From: Candidatus Altimarinota bacterium
GTDB lineage: Bacteria; Patescibacteriota; Gracilibacteria; UBA4473
DNA: 64,000 nucleotides
Assembly: GCA_023143095.1 (NCBI GenBank)
Contig: JAGLIF010000004.1
Span: 1-64,000 of the forward strand
Direction: 5' to 3'
Shown: piece after piece, positions 9,209 to 18,145 of the stretch
Numbering within the stretch: position 1 is the first letter of the stretch
Layout: every line of letters starts with the position of its first letter
Translations under genes and position numbers: made by a program
The notes under the pieces: generated by a model
What the model was told of the DNA's origin: nothing
What the model saw: the letters and a program-made list of their open reading frames with translations, nothing else
Database searches by the model: none

Positions 9209-10009
9209 ATGCAAAATATCAATATGAAAAACGAAAATATCGAAACTGATGAAAACCATGAAGATATCCTTAGCAAAGCAGAGACGATTAAAACATCTCT
9301 CCTTGAAATACAAAAAATACAAACAAAGTTGAAACAAGAATTACATATTTTGCATCATTCTTTACAAAGAACAAGAGATATTATGAAGATTGTCGAAAGA
9401 ACTCCAATAGAAGAACGCAATTCAGTTTGGAAGGAATTACCTAAAAAAATTATGAAACAAAACTCTGACTTTTCGGATAAAAAATCAGCGTTAAATATAG
9501 CAGCTGAGACAGAAAACGAAACTCTGATGAATTTGATTGATTTAAACCTCCCCATGGAAGAAAAATATAATGTTGTTTTAGAAACTCCATCTGACAAAGA
9601 GATTGCTAAATTAAAAAAAATACCTATTAACACGAAATCTTTTCACAATGATTCTCATTCCAAAAATCCACAACCATTTCATCATAGACTTTTGAACTGC
9701 CTACTAAAAAGAAAAAGCCCTCAGGAAGAAGTATCTCTAAATGATAAAGTTGATTTTTCTCAAACACAAAAACTAAATGTAACAGACAAAACTTTTCCAA
9801 TTTCTCATGAACAATTAGTTGCTCTAAGTATTACATTTGTAGTGGAAAACTTTATGCCTGCCTATCCAATTGACAATGTACATAACATCCAAAAAGATCC
9901 ATATTCAAAAGAACCAACTGCTAGTGTTTGGCAAAATAAAAATGAAAAAACTTTTTCTTTTGGAGGTCAGTCCTTAATTTATCTTTTACATGAAAAGGAA
10001 GAAGTTTGA
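9209..10009 (+). CDS. Unknown 266-aa cytosolic protein
   Basis: No family was recognised. The first 80 residues form a likely coiled coil (heptad-like Leu/Ile/Glu/Lys pattern around SKAETIKTSLLEIQKIQTKL). The middle is polar and Lys-rich, and the C-terminal 70 residues look more folded (LVALSITFVVENFMPAYPID). There is no signal peptide or membrane helix. It diverges from the histidine kinase and its coupled small ORF and converges on map with a 4-base gap. The ATG at 9209 is the first in frame; an in-frame ATG six codons in is an alternative. The reading frame, length and lack of a competing ORF support a real gene. Confidence 0.65.
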   Translation: MQNINMKNENIETDENHEDILSKAETIKTSLLEIQKIQTKLKQELHILHHSLQRTRDIMKIVERTPIEERNSVWKELPKKIMKQNSDFSDKKSALNIAAETENETLMNLIDLNLPMEEKYNVVLETPSDKEIAKLKKIPINTKSFHNDSHSKNPQPFHHRLLNCLLKRKSPQEEVSLNDKVDFSQTQKLNVTDKTFPISHEQLVALSITFVVENFMPAYPIDNVHNIQKDPYSKEPTASVWQNKNEKTFSFGGQSLIYLLHEKEEV

Positions 10010-10013
10010 GTTT

Positions 10014-10766
10014 CTACGCAAAGATCTCAAAACCATCTTTTGTGATTACTCCACAGTATTCCCACTGACAAGCATCTTTGCCATCCAAAGTCACCACAGT
10101 CCATCCATCTTTGAGAGTTTTGTTGTCTGGTTTTCCAGCTGAAACGATTGGTTCTATACAAATTGTCATACCTTCTTTAAGACGCGCTCCTGTTTTTGGA
10201 TTTCCGTAATTAAAAACATGCGGATCTTCATGTAATTCGTAGCCAATTCCATGTCCAGTATATTCTTCAACTAAACGATACCCACCTTTTTTGACTACTC
10301 GTTCTATCGCGTGTCCTATATCTCCTACATAATTACCTAGACGCGCTGCTGAACATCCCGCTTCCAACGCTGCTTTTACGCAATTGCAAAACTTCTCTCG
10401 AGCAAGGTTTTTCCCCTCTCCACCTACAACCACAGAAAAAGCCGCATCCGCATTTAAATCTTTATAAATCACTCCACAATCCACAGAAAGCAAGTCTCCA
10501 TTTTTGAGTTTTCTACTATCGGGAATTCCATGCACAATCTCCGAATTAATCATCGTACAAAGAGTTTTGGGAAACCCTCTATATCCCTTAAATCCTGGAA
10601 TCCCTCCAGCGTTTCTGATAATCGATTCTGCTATATTATCAAGTTTTTCCAACGAAACTCCTTCTCGCACAGATTCCAAAACTGCCAATTGTGCAACTCT
10701 CAAAATTTTCCCTGCTTTACGCATAAGCTCAATTTCTTTTTCGTTTTTAATATAAATCTTCGACAT
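10014..10766 (-). CDS. map: Methionine aminopeptidase, type I
   Basis: The 250-aa product has the standard length of type I enzymes and all the metal ligands: Asp96 and Asp107 (SVDCGVIYKDLNAD), His172 (GHGIGYELHE), Glu205 (CIEPI) and Glu236 (WEYCGV), plus the catalytic His79 in SEIVHGIP. It removes the initiator methionine from nascent proteins in the cytosol. It follows adk with a 57-base gap on the same strand, matching the adk-map order common in ribosomal-protein operons, here without secY. It converges with the unknown gene at 9209, leaving only 4 bases between stops. Confidence 0.97.
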   Translation of the reverse strand: MSKIYIKNEKEIELMRKAGKILRVAQLAVLESVREGVSLEKLDNIAESIIRNAGGIPGFKGYRGFPKTLCTMINSEIVHGIPDSRKLKNGDLLSVDCGVIYKDLNADAAFSVVVGGEGKNLAREKFCNCVKAALEAGCSAARLGNYVGDIGHAIERVVKKGGYRLVEEYTGHGIGYELHEDPHVFNYGNPKTGARLKEGMTICIEPIVSAGKPDNKTLKDGWTVVTLDGKDACQWEYCGVITKDGFEIFA

Positions 10767-10823
10767 AAAATAAAACGGTTTATTTTTTTACTAATTAATC
10801 TCTTGTTTTATCAGTATTTCCTA

Positions 10824-11450
10824 TCATAACTGCTGAATTTTTTCCAAAATATCTTTCGCCACATCTTTAGATGCTTGTTCTCCATCTACGGAAAGAAGTT
10901 TTTCTCGTTCTTCCCAATTCACTAAAAGCGGTTTAGTAAAAGTTTCAAAGTTCTCTAATCGTTTTCGAATTGATTCCTCATTATCATCTGATCTGCGAGA
11001 AAGATTTTTTGAACCGCATTTTGGACAAATATTCCCTCCAAAATTTTCTCCACAATCATTACAATTCGCTCGAGACAATAATCTCTTCATTGCCTCTTCT
11101 TCCGAAAGTTTTATCTCTAATGCATAAAAACTTCTTCCAACATTTTCCAATGATTGTTCCAAAGAAATTCGTTGTTCTTGGGATCTAGGAATCCCATCAA
11201 AAATAATTGGGGTATCTTTATCGGCTTTTTGGACAAAATTTTCAACAATTTTCATTACTAACTCGTTTGGAACCAAATCCCCCCGATCAGTAATATTTTT
11301 AACCATTTTTCCCAATTCGGAATCTTCTGCTGCAATTTTTCGAAGCTCTGATCCCGTTTCAAAAATCGTAAACGGAATTTTTTGAGTTAAAATTTTCCCT
11401 TGAGTCCCTTTTCCTGAACCCTGCTTTCCAATAAGAATAAGATCTTTCAT
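10824..11450 (-). CDS. adk: Adenylate kinase with zinc-finger lid
   Basis: The P-loop GKQGSGKGT is at residues 8-16, followed by the adenylate kinase signature FDGIPRSQEQ. The lid carries two Cys pairs (CNDC and CPKC), the zinc-binding type of lid. At 208 residues it is a standard long-type enzyme that interconverts ATP + AMP and 2 ADP. It is first in an adk-map unit; its promoter reads TTGCTT-16-TAGAAT on the minus strand (11481-11508), back to back with the L25 promoter. Confidence 0.97.
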   Translation of the reverse strand: MKDLILIGKQGSGKGTQGKILTQKIPFTIFETGSELRKIAAEDSELGKMVKNITDRGDLVPNELVMKIVENFVQKADKDTPIIFDGIPRSQEQRISLEQSLENVGRSFYALEIKLSEEEAMKRLLSRANCNDCGENFGGNICPKCGSKNLSRRSDDNEESIRKRLENFETFTKPLLVNWEEREKLLSVDGEQASKDVAKDILEKIQQL

Positions 11451-11480
11451 TATTTTTTGTTATGAGTTCTTTACGAAAAT

Positions 11481-11508
11481 ATTCTAAAAAATTTTAATAA
11501 ATAAGCAA
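11481..11508 (-). promoter_or_regulatory. Promoter of adk-map
   Basis: On the minus strand TTGCTT (complement of 11503-11508) is followed by 16 bp and TAGAAT (complement of 11481-11486). Transcription would start about 25 bases before the adk ATG at 11450. Confidence 0.6.
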
Positions 11509-11525
11509 AACTTCACACATTAATT

Positions 11526-11553
11526 TGACAAGAAAGACGCAAATTATAGAATC
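11526..11553 (+). promoter_or_regulatory. Promoter of the L25 gene
   Basis: TTGACA at 11526-11531, a 16-bp spacer, TAGAAT at 11548-11553. This is a perfect -35 hexamer. The implied start near 11560 leaves almost no leader for the ATG at 11569 but a normal one for the ATG at 11587, which helps choose the start. Confidence 0.7.
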
Positions 11554-11586
11554 GCTCGGCATTTTGCAATGATTTATGTGAATAAA

Positions 11587-12243
11587 ATGACAGATAACTT
11601 TACTTTGGCAACAGAAAAACGAAAAAGCTCTAAACACTCAGCACGAAATACCAGACAAACAGGAAAAGTTCCTGGAGTGATTTATGGACACGGTATTGAT
11701 TCTATTGCTGTCTCTATTGGTTACTCTGATCTACTCAAAACATTCCGAAAAGCCGGACAATCCTCTATTATTGACTTAACTATTGATGGAAAAACAACAA
11801 AGGTTTTAATTCATCAATATACACTTGACCCAGTAAAAAACACTTTTACACATATTGATTTTCTTGCGATAAATATGAAAGAAAAAACAATGGTGCGTAT
11901 TCCTCTCCGTTTTGTTGGAGAATCAGATGCTGTAAAGAATCTTGGAGGTGTTTTCCTTACAAATCACAACGAATTGGAAATCCGATGTTTTCCATCTGAA
12001 ATTCCACATGAAATTAAAGTAGATATTTCAAGTTTAGAAAATCTACACGATCATATTTCTATTGCAGACTTAGACTTACCAGAAACCTTAGAACTGATGA
12101 ATCTTGATAAAAAAACTATTCTTTGTTCTATAACTGGTCGAGCCGCTGAAGAAGAGGCATTGATAGCAACCGAAGGAATAGAAGGAGAAGAGGAAGCATC
12201 TTCTGAAGAAGGAGAAGAAGCTTCTGAAGAAAACTCTAAATAA
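11587..12243 (+). CDS. rplY: Ribosomal protein L25 (TL5/CTC form)
   Basis: The start MTDNFTLATEKRKSSKHSAR and the segment GKVPGVIYGHG are typical of the L25/TL5/CTC family that binds 5S rRNA. The two-domain length (218 aa) places it in the CTC form rather than the short enterobacterial L25. The C-terminus is a very acidic Glu/Ala/Ser tail. An in-frame ATG at 11569 would add six residues, but it lies only about 9 bases after the expected transcription start, so 11587 is preferred. The aminotransferase gene follows 34 bases later on the same strand. Confidence 0.95.
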   Translation: MTDNFTLATEKRKSSKHSARNTRQTGKVPGVIYGHGIDSIAVSIGYSDLLKTFRKAGQSSIIDLTIDGKTTKVLIHQYTLDPVKNTFTHIDFLAINMKEKTMVRIPLRFVGESDAVKNLGGVFLTNHNELEIRCFPSEIPHEIKVDISSLENLHDHISIADLDLPETLELMNLDKKTILCSITGRAAEEEALIATEGIEGEEEASSEEGEEASEENSK

Positions 12244-12277
12244 TTCTAAAAAATCTACAAAATAAGTTTTTCTAACC

Positions 12278-13066
12278 ATGTTTATTTGTTTTGATGGTAA
12301 TTTTCTAAAGCCAAAAGAAAACAGTTTAGTCTCCCCTTTTTTGAATGCCACTATGTTTGGATATTCAGTTTTCGAAACTCTTCGTACATATGATTCGACT
12401 CAAATTTTTTGTAAAGAAACTCACTTAGATCGATTGTTTAAATCAGCAGATATTTTGAAATTAACTCTTCCTATTGACCGAAAAGAGCTTTCTAAAAACC
12501 TAGATATTTTGGTAGAAAAAAATCAACAAATAAAACAAGATCTTCGTATTAAAATTTTTTGTTGTGAAGATTTTTATTGGATTCGAACTCAACTTTTAGA
12601 TGAAATTCCAACAGATTTTTATACAAAAGGTATAGAAGTATGCGATCAAGTCTTTGAACGAAGCTTTCCTAAGGCTAAATATGCAAATCCCGCCTATCCG
12701 TTTTTTCTAAAAATCCAACCAAAACATTGTTTTGAAACAATTTTTTTCAATGAAACTGGTTTTTTACGAGAAGGAAATATTTCAAATATCTTTGTTGTTT
12801 TAGATAAAAAAATAGTCACGTCCAAACAAAATATCTTATCAGGCATTACGCGTGAAAAAGTTTTAGAAACTTCTCGCATATTAAATATAAAAACCGAAGA
12901 ACGAGAAATTACTAGAGAAGAAGTTTCCTCTTCTGACGCTTTGTTCTTAACCAATACAACAAAAGAAATCGTTCCCATTCGAAAATGGGGAAACTGGGAA
13001 AAACAAGATTTTGAAATAGCGCATCTTTTGCGAAAACATTTTCCAAAAGGAAATACTGATAAATAA
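12278..13066 (+). CDS. Class IV PLP aminotransferase / aminodeoxychorismate lyase-like
   Basis: The fold-type IV pattern is clear: an N-terminal FGYSVFETLRTYD, then THLDRLFKSA with the phosphate-binding Arg, LREGNISNIFVV (the EG..SN cofactor motif) and SGITREKVLE. Family members include branched-chain aminotransferase, D-amino-acid aminotransferase and ADC lyase; the substrate cannot be assigned. The PLP lysine is probably in FFLKIQPK, but the distance from this Lys to the EG motif is roughly a dozen residues shorter than usual, as if a helix had been lost. A perfect palindrome at 13078-13105 directly follows the stop. Confidence 0.8.
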   Translation: MFICFDGNFLKPKENSLVSPFLNATMFGYSVFETLRTYDSTQIFCKETHLDRLFKSADILKLTLPIDRKELSKNLDILVEKNQQIKQDLRIKIFCCEDFYWIRTQLLDEIPTDFYTKGIEVCDQVFERSFPKAKYANPAYPFFLKIQPKHCFETIFFNETGFLREGNISNIFVVLDKKIVTSKQNILSGITREKVLETSRILNIKTEEREITREEVSSSDALFLTNTTKEIVPIRKWGNWEKQDFEIAHLLRKHFPKGNTDK

Positions 13067-13077
13067 GCTTCCTCACT

Positions 13078-13105
13078 AAGTCCGGACTCTCTAGAGTCCG
13101 GACTT
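13078..13105. terminator. Palindrome AGTCCGGACTC family, likely terminator
   Basis: Perfect 13-bp arms AAGTCCGGACTCT / AGAGTCCGGACTT with a 2-base loop, 12 bases after the aminotransferase stop. It belongs to the intercistronic palindrome family repeated through the window. It has no strong U-run, so termination is inferred from its position. Confidence 0.6.
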
Positions 13106-13110
13106 TAATC

Positions 13111-13139
13111 TTGCTTTTTTGTTAGAAATATGGTATAAT
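13111..13139 (+). promoter_or_regulatory. Promoter of the glycosyltransferase gene
   Basis: TTGCTT at 13111-13116, 17 bp, TATAAT at 13134-13139, 24 bases before the ATG. The sequence TATGGTATAATTA is shared with the promoter at 3975. The short leader has no Shine-Dalgarno sequence. Confidence 0.65.
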
Positions 13140-13163
13140 TAGCTGATATACTCTCTTTCTCTA

Positions 13164-14075
13164 ATGCTGTTTTCTCCAAAATTTTCCATTATTATTCCCT
13201 CTTGCAATGAAGGAATATGGCTTGAAAAAACCGTTCGTGGAGTTCTGGAAAACACCAATTATCCAGACTTTGAAATCATCGTTATCGCTGATGCTTGCAC
13301 AGATAATTCCACTGATTTCTTAAAAAAGAAAAAAATTCCGAATGTAAAACTCATCGAAACATCATCTATTTTCGGTGCTATGAAAACAAGAAATATGGGG
13401 GCAAAAGAAGCCGAAGGAACCTTATTAGTTTTTATCGATTCTCACGAAATCCCACAAAAAGAAAACTGGTTATCCTCTCTCGCCAAAGAACTTCAAAATG
13501 AAAAAGTTGGAGCCGTTTCGTTAAAAATTCCACACTTAGAAGAAAAAGATCGAATAGGTTATATTTATACTATAGAAAACTGGGCACTAGAACCAACTTG
13601 GATTGTTCCAAACAATTTGAATTCGGTTCAGCAGACTCCAGCTATTCCTGGTGGATGTTTTGGTATTCAAAAAAAAGTTTTTGAAAAACTAGACGGATTT
13701 GATGAAGGCTTAAAACTCTGGGGACGAGAAGATTTTGAATTTTCCTTGCGTATCTGGCGTGCTGGATATGATCTAGTTTTTTCCCCAAAATCCGCCATTG
13801 CACATTCATATGATCGAAAAAGAAATTTTGAAATCTCTTACCAAGAAGTTGATTATAATACAATTCGAACTGCACTTCTCCTTTTTTCAGAGAAATATGT
13901 GCAAAAAGTATTCGCTGCCATTAAAAAAACTCGACCTGAAAGCCTCTCTTCAATCATTGATGCCGTTAAAAAAAGTCCTGATTTTTATCAACGAAAAAAC
14001 AACTTAGACCGACAATCTATACGAAGTTTCGAAGAATATATTGAAACTTTTTCCAAATTTTTACCAAAGAATTAA
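13164..14075 (+). CDS. Family 2-type glycosyltransferase resembling polypeptide GalNAc-transferases
   Basis: A GT-A fold enzyme of 303 aa. The N-terminus FSIIIPSCNEGIWLEKTVRG binds the nucleotide sugar. The metal-binding DxH motif is DSH in LLVFIDSHEIP, and the acceptor-side motif is WGREDFEFSLRIWRAGYDL followed by AIAHSYDR. The DSH motif and the W-G-x-E-x-x-E/D-x-S-x-R-I-W pattern are hallmarks of the GT27 (pp-GalNAc-T) branch rather than typical GT2 enzymes with DxD. There is no membrane helix. It has its own promoter and the malic enzyme gene follows. The acceptor is unknown. Confidence 0.85.
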   Translation: MLFSPKFSIIIPSCNEGIWLEKTVRGVLENTNYPDFEIIVIADACTDNSTDFLKKKKIPNVKLIETSSIFGAMKTRNMGAKEAEGTLLVFIDSHEIPQKENWLSSLAKELQNEKVGAVSLKIPHLEEKDRIGYIYTIENWALEPTWIVPNNLNSVQQTPAIPGGCFGIQKKVFEKLDGFDEGLKLWGREDFEFSLRIWRAGYDLVFSPKSAIAHSYDRKRNFEISYQEVDYNTIRTALLLFSEKYVQKVFAAIKKTRPESLSSIIDAVKKSPDFYQRKNNLDRQSIRSFEEYIETFSKFLPKN

Positions 14076-14138
14076 ACTGTTTCATTTGGATTTTTTTTTA
14101 TTTCAACTAAACTTTCGTAAAAATAACTCTTGTAAAAC

Positions 14139-15275
14139 ATGAATTATGGTGAAGAATCTGTTTCAACTCGAAAACTTTCAGGCGGTCAAATTTTTACAGG
14201 ATTAAAAAAAAAACTTAAAACAAAAGAAGATTTATCAATCTATTATACGCCTGGTATCGCCGAACCTTGTCGACTCATTGCACAAGATAAAACTCTAACA
14301 AAAACCTTAACAATTAAAAAAAATTCCGTAGCAGTTATTTCTGATGGAAGTGCTGTTTTGGGACTAGGTAATATTGGTCCAGAAGCTGGATTACCAGTTA
14401 TGGAAGGGAAAAGCATGCTATTTAAAAACTTTGCCGATATTGATGCATATCCCATTGTTTTAGCTACACAAGATACAGAAGAAATCATTCAAACAGTTAA
14501 AAATATTGCTCCAACCTTTGGTGGAATTAATCTAGAAGATATCTCTGCACCACGATGTTTTGAGATAGAAAAAAGACTTTCAGCAATGCTCGATATTCCC
14601 GTTTTCCATGATGACCAAGATGGAACTGCCATGGTTGTCCTCGCTGGACTAAAAAATGCCCTTCGCGTTGTAGGAAAAAAGAAAGAAGACATCAAAATTG
14701 TCTTTTCAGGTTCTGGCGCTGCGGGTATTGCAGTAGCAAGACTATTAAAACACTGGGGAGTACAACATATAAAAATGGTAGATTCAAAAGGTCTTATTTC
14801 TTGTAAGAGACTAGGTCTAACTTTCCCAAAAAAAGAATTTTGTTCAACACAAACTGGTGATTTAGCTTTAGCTATAAAAGGTGCTGATGTTTTTATTGGT
14901 GTTTCAAAACCCAATATAGTAACTCAATCTATGATTGAATCCATGAATTCTGATGCAATTGTGTTTGCTATGGCGAATCCTAATCCAGAAATCCTCCCCG
15001 AACTTGCAAAAAAAGGCGGTGCTCGCATCGTAGCAACAGGTCGATCTGATTTTCCAAACCAGGTAAATAATGTCCTTATTTTTCCTGGATTTTTCCGCGG
15101 ACTCCTAGACTCTGGTATTTCAAATATTACAACTGAAATGAAAATAGCTGCAGCCGAAACATTAGCCAGTTGTATTTCTAATCCCACAGAAGAAGAAATT
15201 ATTCCTTATGCCTTAGATTTTAATATTGTACCAAAAATTGCCGCTACGGTAAAAAACTTTGCTAAACATAAGTAA
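14139..15275 (+). CDS. NAD(P)-dependent malic enzyme (short bacterial type)
   Basis: The product is 378 aa, the short bacterial form. Motifs include [12 protein letters not shown] (catalytic Tyr), [37 protein letters not shown] (catalytic Lys), [11 protein letters not shown] (metal-binding Asp pair) and a Rossmann segment [15 protein letters not shown]. It converts malate to pyruvate and CO2 with reduction of NAD(P); cofactor choice cannot be read from sequence. It follows the glycosyltransferase on the same strand after 63 bases without an evident functional link. Confidence 0.95.
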   Translation: MNYGEESVSTRKLSGGQIFTGLKKKLKTKEDLSIYYTPGIAEPCRLIAQDKTLTKTLTIKKNSVAVISDGSAVLGLGNIGPEAGLPVMEGKSMLFKNFADIDAYPIVLATQDTEEIIQTVKNIAPTFGGINLEDISAPRCFEIEKRLSAMLDIPVFHDDQDGTAMVVLAGLKNALRVVGKKKEDIKIVFSGSGAAGIAVARLLKHWGVQHIKMVDSKGLISCKRLGLTFPKKEFCSTQTGDLALAIKGADVFIGVSKPNIVTQSMIESMNSDAIVFAMANPNPEILPELAKKGGARIVATGRSDFPNQVNNVLIFPGFFRGLLDSGISNITTEMKIAAAETLASCISNPTEEEIIPYALDFNIVPKIAATVKNFAKHK

Positions 15276-15467
15276 TTTTATTTCTATATTGTTTTAGATT
15301 TTGTGAGTCTACCAAAACCTTGTATTTCCAGATTCTGAAAATCTAGACTTTAATTACTCTCATATCAGTAAAAACTAGTATTTAAAATGAAAAGTTGCAC
15401 GAAATAAAAAATATTCTAGAATTCGTTTGATCAAAAAAAGACGCTCAATAATTGTTAATTTGTTTTT
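15276..15467. promoter_or_regulatory. Intergenic region with promoter for the protease gene
   Basis: TTGCAC at 15395-15400, a 16-bp spacer and TAGAAT at 15417-15422 form a plausible promoter ending 45 bases before the ATG of the processing protease. A weak hairpin (CCAGATTCTGAAAATCTAGA around 15329-15348) after the malic enzyme gene may be a terminator. Nothing else was seen. Confidence 0.5.
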
Positions 15468-16838
15468 ATGCCACATTATGAACGAAACATTCGATTTATT
15501 CTTTTTCTAATCTTACCTATTTTAGGTTTCATTTTAGGATGGAGTTTGAGTCAGAAAAACTCAGAATACCTTCCAAGTGACGCCTTAACCATCGAAATAA
15601 AAAACAAAGACTCTTTGGAAATCCCAAAGATTGAATCCTTAAATATTTTTCGAAAAACAGAACCAAAAAATGTAGATTTGGATGTTTTCTGGGAAACATG
15701 GAACGCCATGGAAGCAAATTTCTTACACCAAGATAGATTGGAAACTAAAGAGCAAATTTATGGAGCAACCAAAGGACTTGTCAAATCTCTTGATGATCCT
15801 TACACCGTTTTTATGACACCAAAAGAAAATCAGGAATTTGAAGAATCTATCAACGGAGAATTCGAAGGTATCGGTGCTGAAATCACTATTAAAGATGATC
15901 AATTGACAATTGTTTCTCCTCTCAAAGGCTCACCAGCTGAAAAGTCTGGACTAAAACCAGGTGATATGATTTTCAAAATTGATGGTGAACAGAGTTTTGG
16001 ACTTTCTATTGAAGAGGCTGTTATGAAGATTCGCGGACCGAAAGGCGAAAAAGTAACCTTAACCGTTATTCGCAAAGAACAAAAAAAACCAATTGATATT
16101 GTTATCGTAAGAGATAATATCATTATTCATGCTGTAGAATGGGAAAAAAAAGACGATATTGCGATCATTACCATTTCTCAATTTGGAAACAGTGCCATGA
16201 AGGAATTTCAAGAAATTGCTTCTGAAATTTTATTGGAATCTCCTAGAGGAATCATCGTTGATCTACGAAACAATGGCGGTGGACTTTTAGATATTTGCGT
16301 TAAAGTTTTAACTGAATTTTTAGAAGAAAGCGTTGTGGTAAAAACAAAAGGTCTAAAATTTGGTGATACTGGAGACCTCATGAGTGGGAGAGGTGGATCT
16401 TTTTTAGATATTCCGCTAGTAGTACTTGGAAATGAAGGCTCTGCGAGTGCTTCTGAAATTTTTATGGGAGCAATTCAAGACCACAATCGAGGACTTTTCT
16501 TAGGCGAAAAAACTTTCGGGAAAGGTTCTGTTCAAAATGTAATTCCTCTTTCAGATGGATCTAGTTTAAAAGTAACCATTGCCGAATGGCTCACTCCTAA
16601 TGGACGATCAATAAATAAAGAAGGTATTCATCCAGATGAAAAAATAGAAAGAACAAACGAAGATTATGAAAATAATTTTGATCCAGCTATGGAACGAGCA
16701 CTAGATTTAGTAGGAACAGATGAAATGATACAAATTTTAGCTTCTGACAGAGAATGGATGCATCCACCAGAAAAAAATCTAGAAATTTCTGAAGAAAACA
16801 TTATTTTAGAAACGATAGAAGATGAAATACATGATTAA
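15468..16838 (+). CDS. C-terminal processing peptidase (S41, Ctp/Prc family)
   Basis: The order is an N-terminal membrane anchor (FILFLILPILGFILGWSL, about 11-28), a PDZ domain (about 125-215; GSPAEKSGLKPGDMIFKIDG) and an S41 protease domain. The catalytic Ser is in GNEGSASASE near residue 325 and the Lys in FGKGSVQ near 352, the Ser-Lys dyad of tail-specific proteases. It acts outside the membrane, trimming or degrading exported proteins. It overlaps the VanW-family gene by 17 bases, so the two are co-transcribed and probably both act on the envelope. Confidence 0.95.
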   Translation: MPHYERNIRFILFLILPILGFILGWSLSQKNSEYLPSDALTIEIKNKDSLEIPKIESLNIFRKTEPKNVDLDVFWETWNAMEANFLHQDRLETKEQIYGATKGLVKSLDDPYTVFMTPKENQEFEESINGEFEGIGAEITIKDDQLTIVSPLKGSPAEKSGLKPGDMIFKIDGEQSFGLSIEEAVMKIRGPKGEKVTLTVIRKEQKKPIDIVIVRDNIIIHAVEWEKKDDIAIITISQFGNSAMKEFQEIASEILLESPRGIIVDLRNNGGGLLDICVKVLTEFLEESVVVKTKGLKFGDTGDLMSGRGGSFLDIPLVVLGNEGSASASEIFMGAIQDHNRGLFLGEKTFGKGSVQNVIPLSDGSSLKVTIAEWLTPNGRSINKEGIHPDEKIERTNEDYENNFDPAMERALDLVGTDEMIQILASDREWMHPPEKNLEISEENIILETIEDEIHD

Positions 16839-18078
16839 AAAAAGTTTCGCAATACTTCTTTTTGGATTTGTTTTCTTAAATCAAGATGCTTCTGCCAAAA
16901 GTGTTTCTGTGCCTAAAGACCTAAATCTTATTTTCGAAGATCGAATTATTACCCTAAATTTTGAGGTACAACCACAACTATTATTAGAATCACCTCAACA
17001 TTTTTTAGTAATTAAAGGCAAAAGATTGGATTTAGATATGCAAGGAATTTTACCGATGAAAAATGAGTTTTTTGAAATACAAACACAGTTTAAAACTCAA
17101 GTTTCTCCAAAAAGTCTCCATGACTTTTTTGCTTCAGCATCCCTGTTGAAAGACAAAAGAAATGCTCCTGTAGAAATCAATTTTGATGAAAAAGGTAAAA
17201 TCACCTTTACCGGAAAACCTCATAATGGTTATGAAATTGAAGAAGCTAAATTGGTAGAACTTATCAATGAAGCCCTTCATTCTGGAACAAAAAATGTTCG
17301 AGTACCCGCCAAAAAAGTTTTCTCTCATATTGTTGTACATCCTGATTTAGAAAAAGCGGGAATACGAGACATTGTCGCAATAGGAGAATCTAATTTTACT
17401 GGATCTTCTATAGCAAGAAGACAAAATATTTTAGCAGGAGCTAATAAGTTTAATGGAATTATGCTAAAAAAAAGCGAACGATTTTCCTTTAATAAAATAC
17501 TGGAATCAGTTAAAGAAAAAGACGGTTTTGTGAAAGAACTTGTTATTAAAGGAAAGGAAACAAAAAAAGAACTTGGAGGAGGTGTATGCCAAGTTTCAAC
17601 CACAGCATTCCGAGCCGCTTTTTCTGGAGGATTTCCAATCTCCCAACGAAAAAATCATTCTTATGCTGTTCCTTATTATAAACCATTTGGACTCGATGCT
17701 GCCATCTATTTGGGTGCACTTGATCTGCGATTTAAAAATGATTCTCCTGGAAACCTATTAATTCAAACATTCATCGAAGATGATAATTTGTTTTTTGTTT
17801 TTTATGGAACATCAGACGATAGACGAGTGTCATTTGAAGGTCCTTTTATTTCCGATTATAAAAAAGCCCCTGAAGCAATTGTATATGAATCTGAAGATAT
17901 CCCACTTGGAAAAATGCAAGAAATTTCTGACTCACACGATGGATTTCGTGCCGAATGGATCAGAAAAATAACAAAAGATAATGAAGAGACAAAAGAAAGC
18001 TTTGTTTCATCTTATCGACCTTGGCCTGCAAAAATACTGAAAGGAAAGAATCTATCGCTTTTAAATAAAGTTAATTAA
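16822..18078 (+). CDS. VanW family protein
   Basis: A signal peptide (IKKSFAILLFGFVFLNQDASA) is followed by a region like PG_binding_4 (about 60-180) and then a VanW domain: FSFNKILE, the signature ELGGGVCQVSTTAFRAA, and RKNHSYAVPYY with GLDAAIYLGALDLRF. VanW proteins sit beside glycopeptide-resistance genes in some Gram-positives but their biochemical role is not settled. The gene overlaps the 3' end of the ctp gene; ATGs at 16822 and 16831 are both possible, and the second gives a more typical signal peptide. An exported, wall-associated role is likely. No resistance genes are nearby. Confidence 0.9.
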   Translation: MKYMIKKSFAILLFGFVFLNQDASAKSVSVPKDLNLIFEDRIITLNFEVQPQLLLESPQHFLVIKGKRLDLDMQGILPMKNEFFEIQTQFKTQVSPKSLHDFFASASLLKDKRNAPVEINFDEKGKITFTGKPHNGYEIEEAKLVELINEALHSGTKNVRVPAKKVFSHIVVHPDLEKAGIRDIVAIGESNFTGSSIARRQNILAGANKFNGIMLKKSERFSFNKILESVKEKDGFVKELVIKGKETKKELGGGVCQVSTTAFRAAFSGGFPISQRKNHSYAVPYYKPFGLDAAIYLGALDLRFKNDSPGNLLIQTFIEDDNLFFVFYGTSDDRRVSFEGPFISDYKKAPEAIVYESEDIPLGKMQEISDSHDGFRAEWIRKITKDNEETKESFVSSYRPWPAKILKGKNLSLLNKVN

Positions 18079-18145
18079 GGAAACCCTTTTGGTTGTAAAA
18101 ACCAAGAAAAAACTTTAAAATTTCCTTGTTTCTTTGTTTTTTTCA

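Noticed and set aside
15899-16123. Many ORFs of 60-120 codons antisense to ctp, VanW, tadC, miaB, guaA and ftsH
   Set aside because: All are shadows of genes with clear motifs.
16822-18078. VanW gene as evidence of a glycopeptide-resistance cluster
   Set aside because: No vanH, vanA-type ligase, vanX or dedicated two-component genes are adjacent; VanW domains are widespread in bacteria without such clusters.
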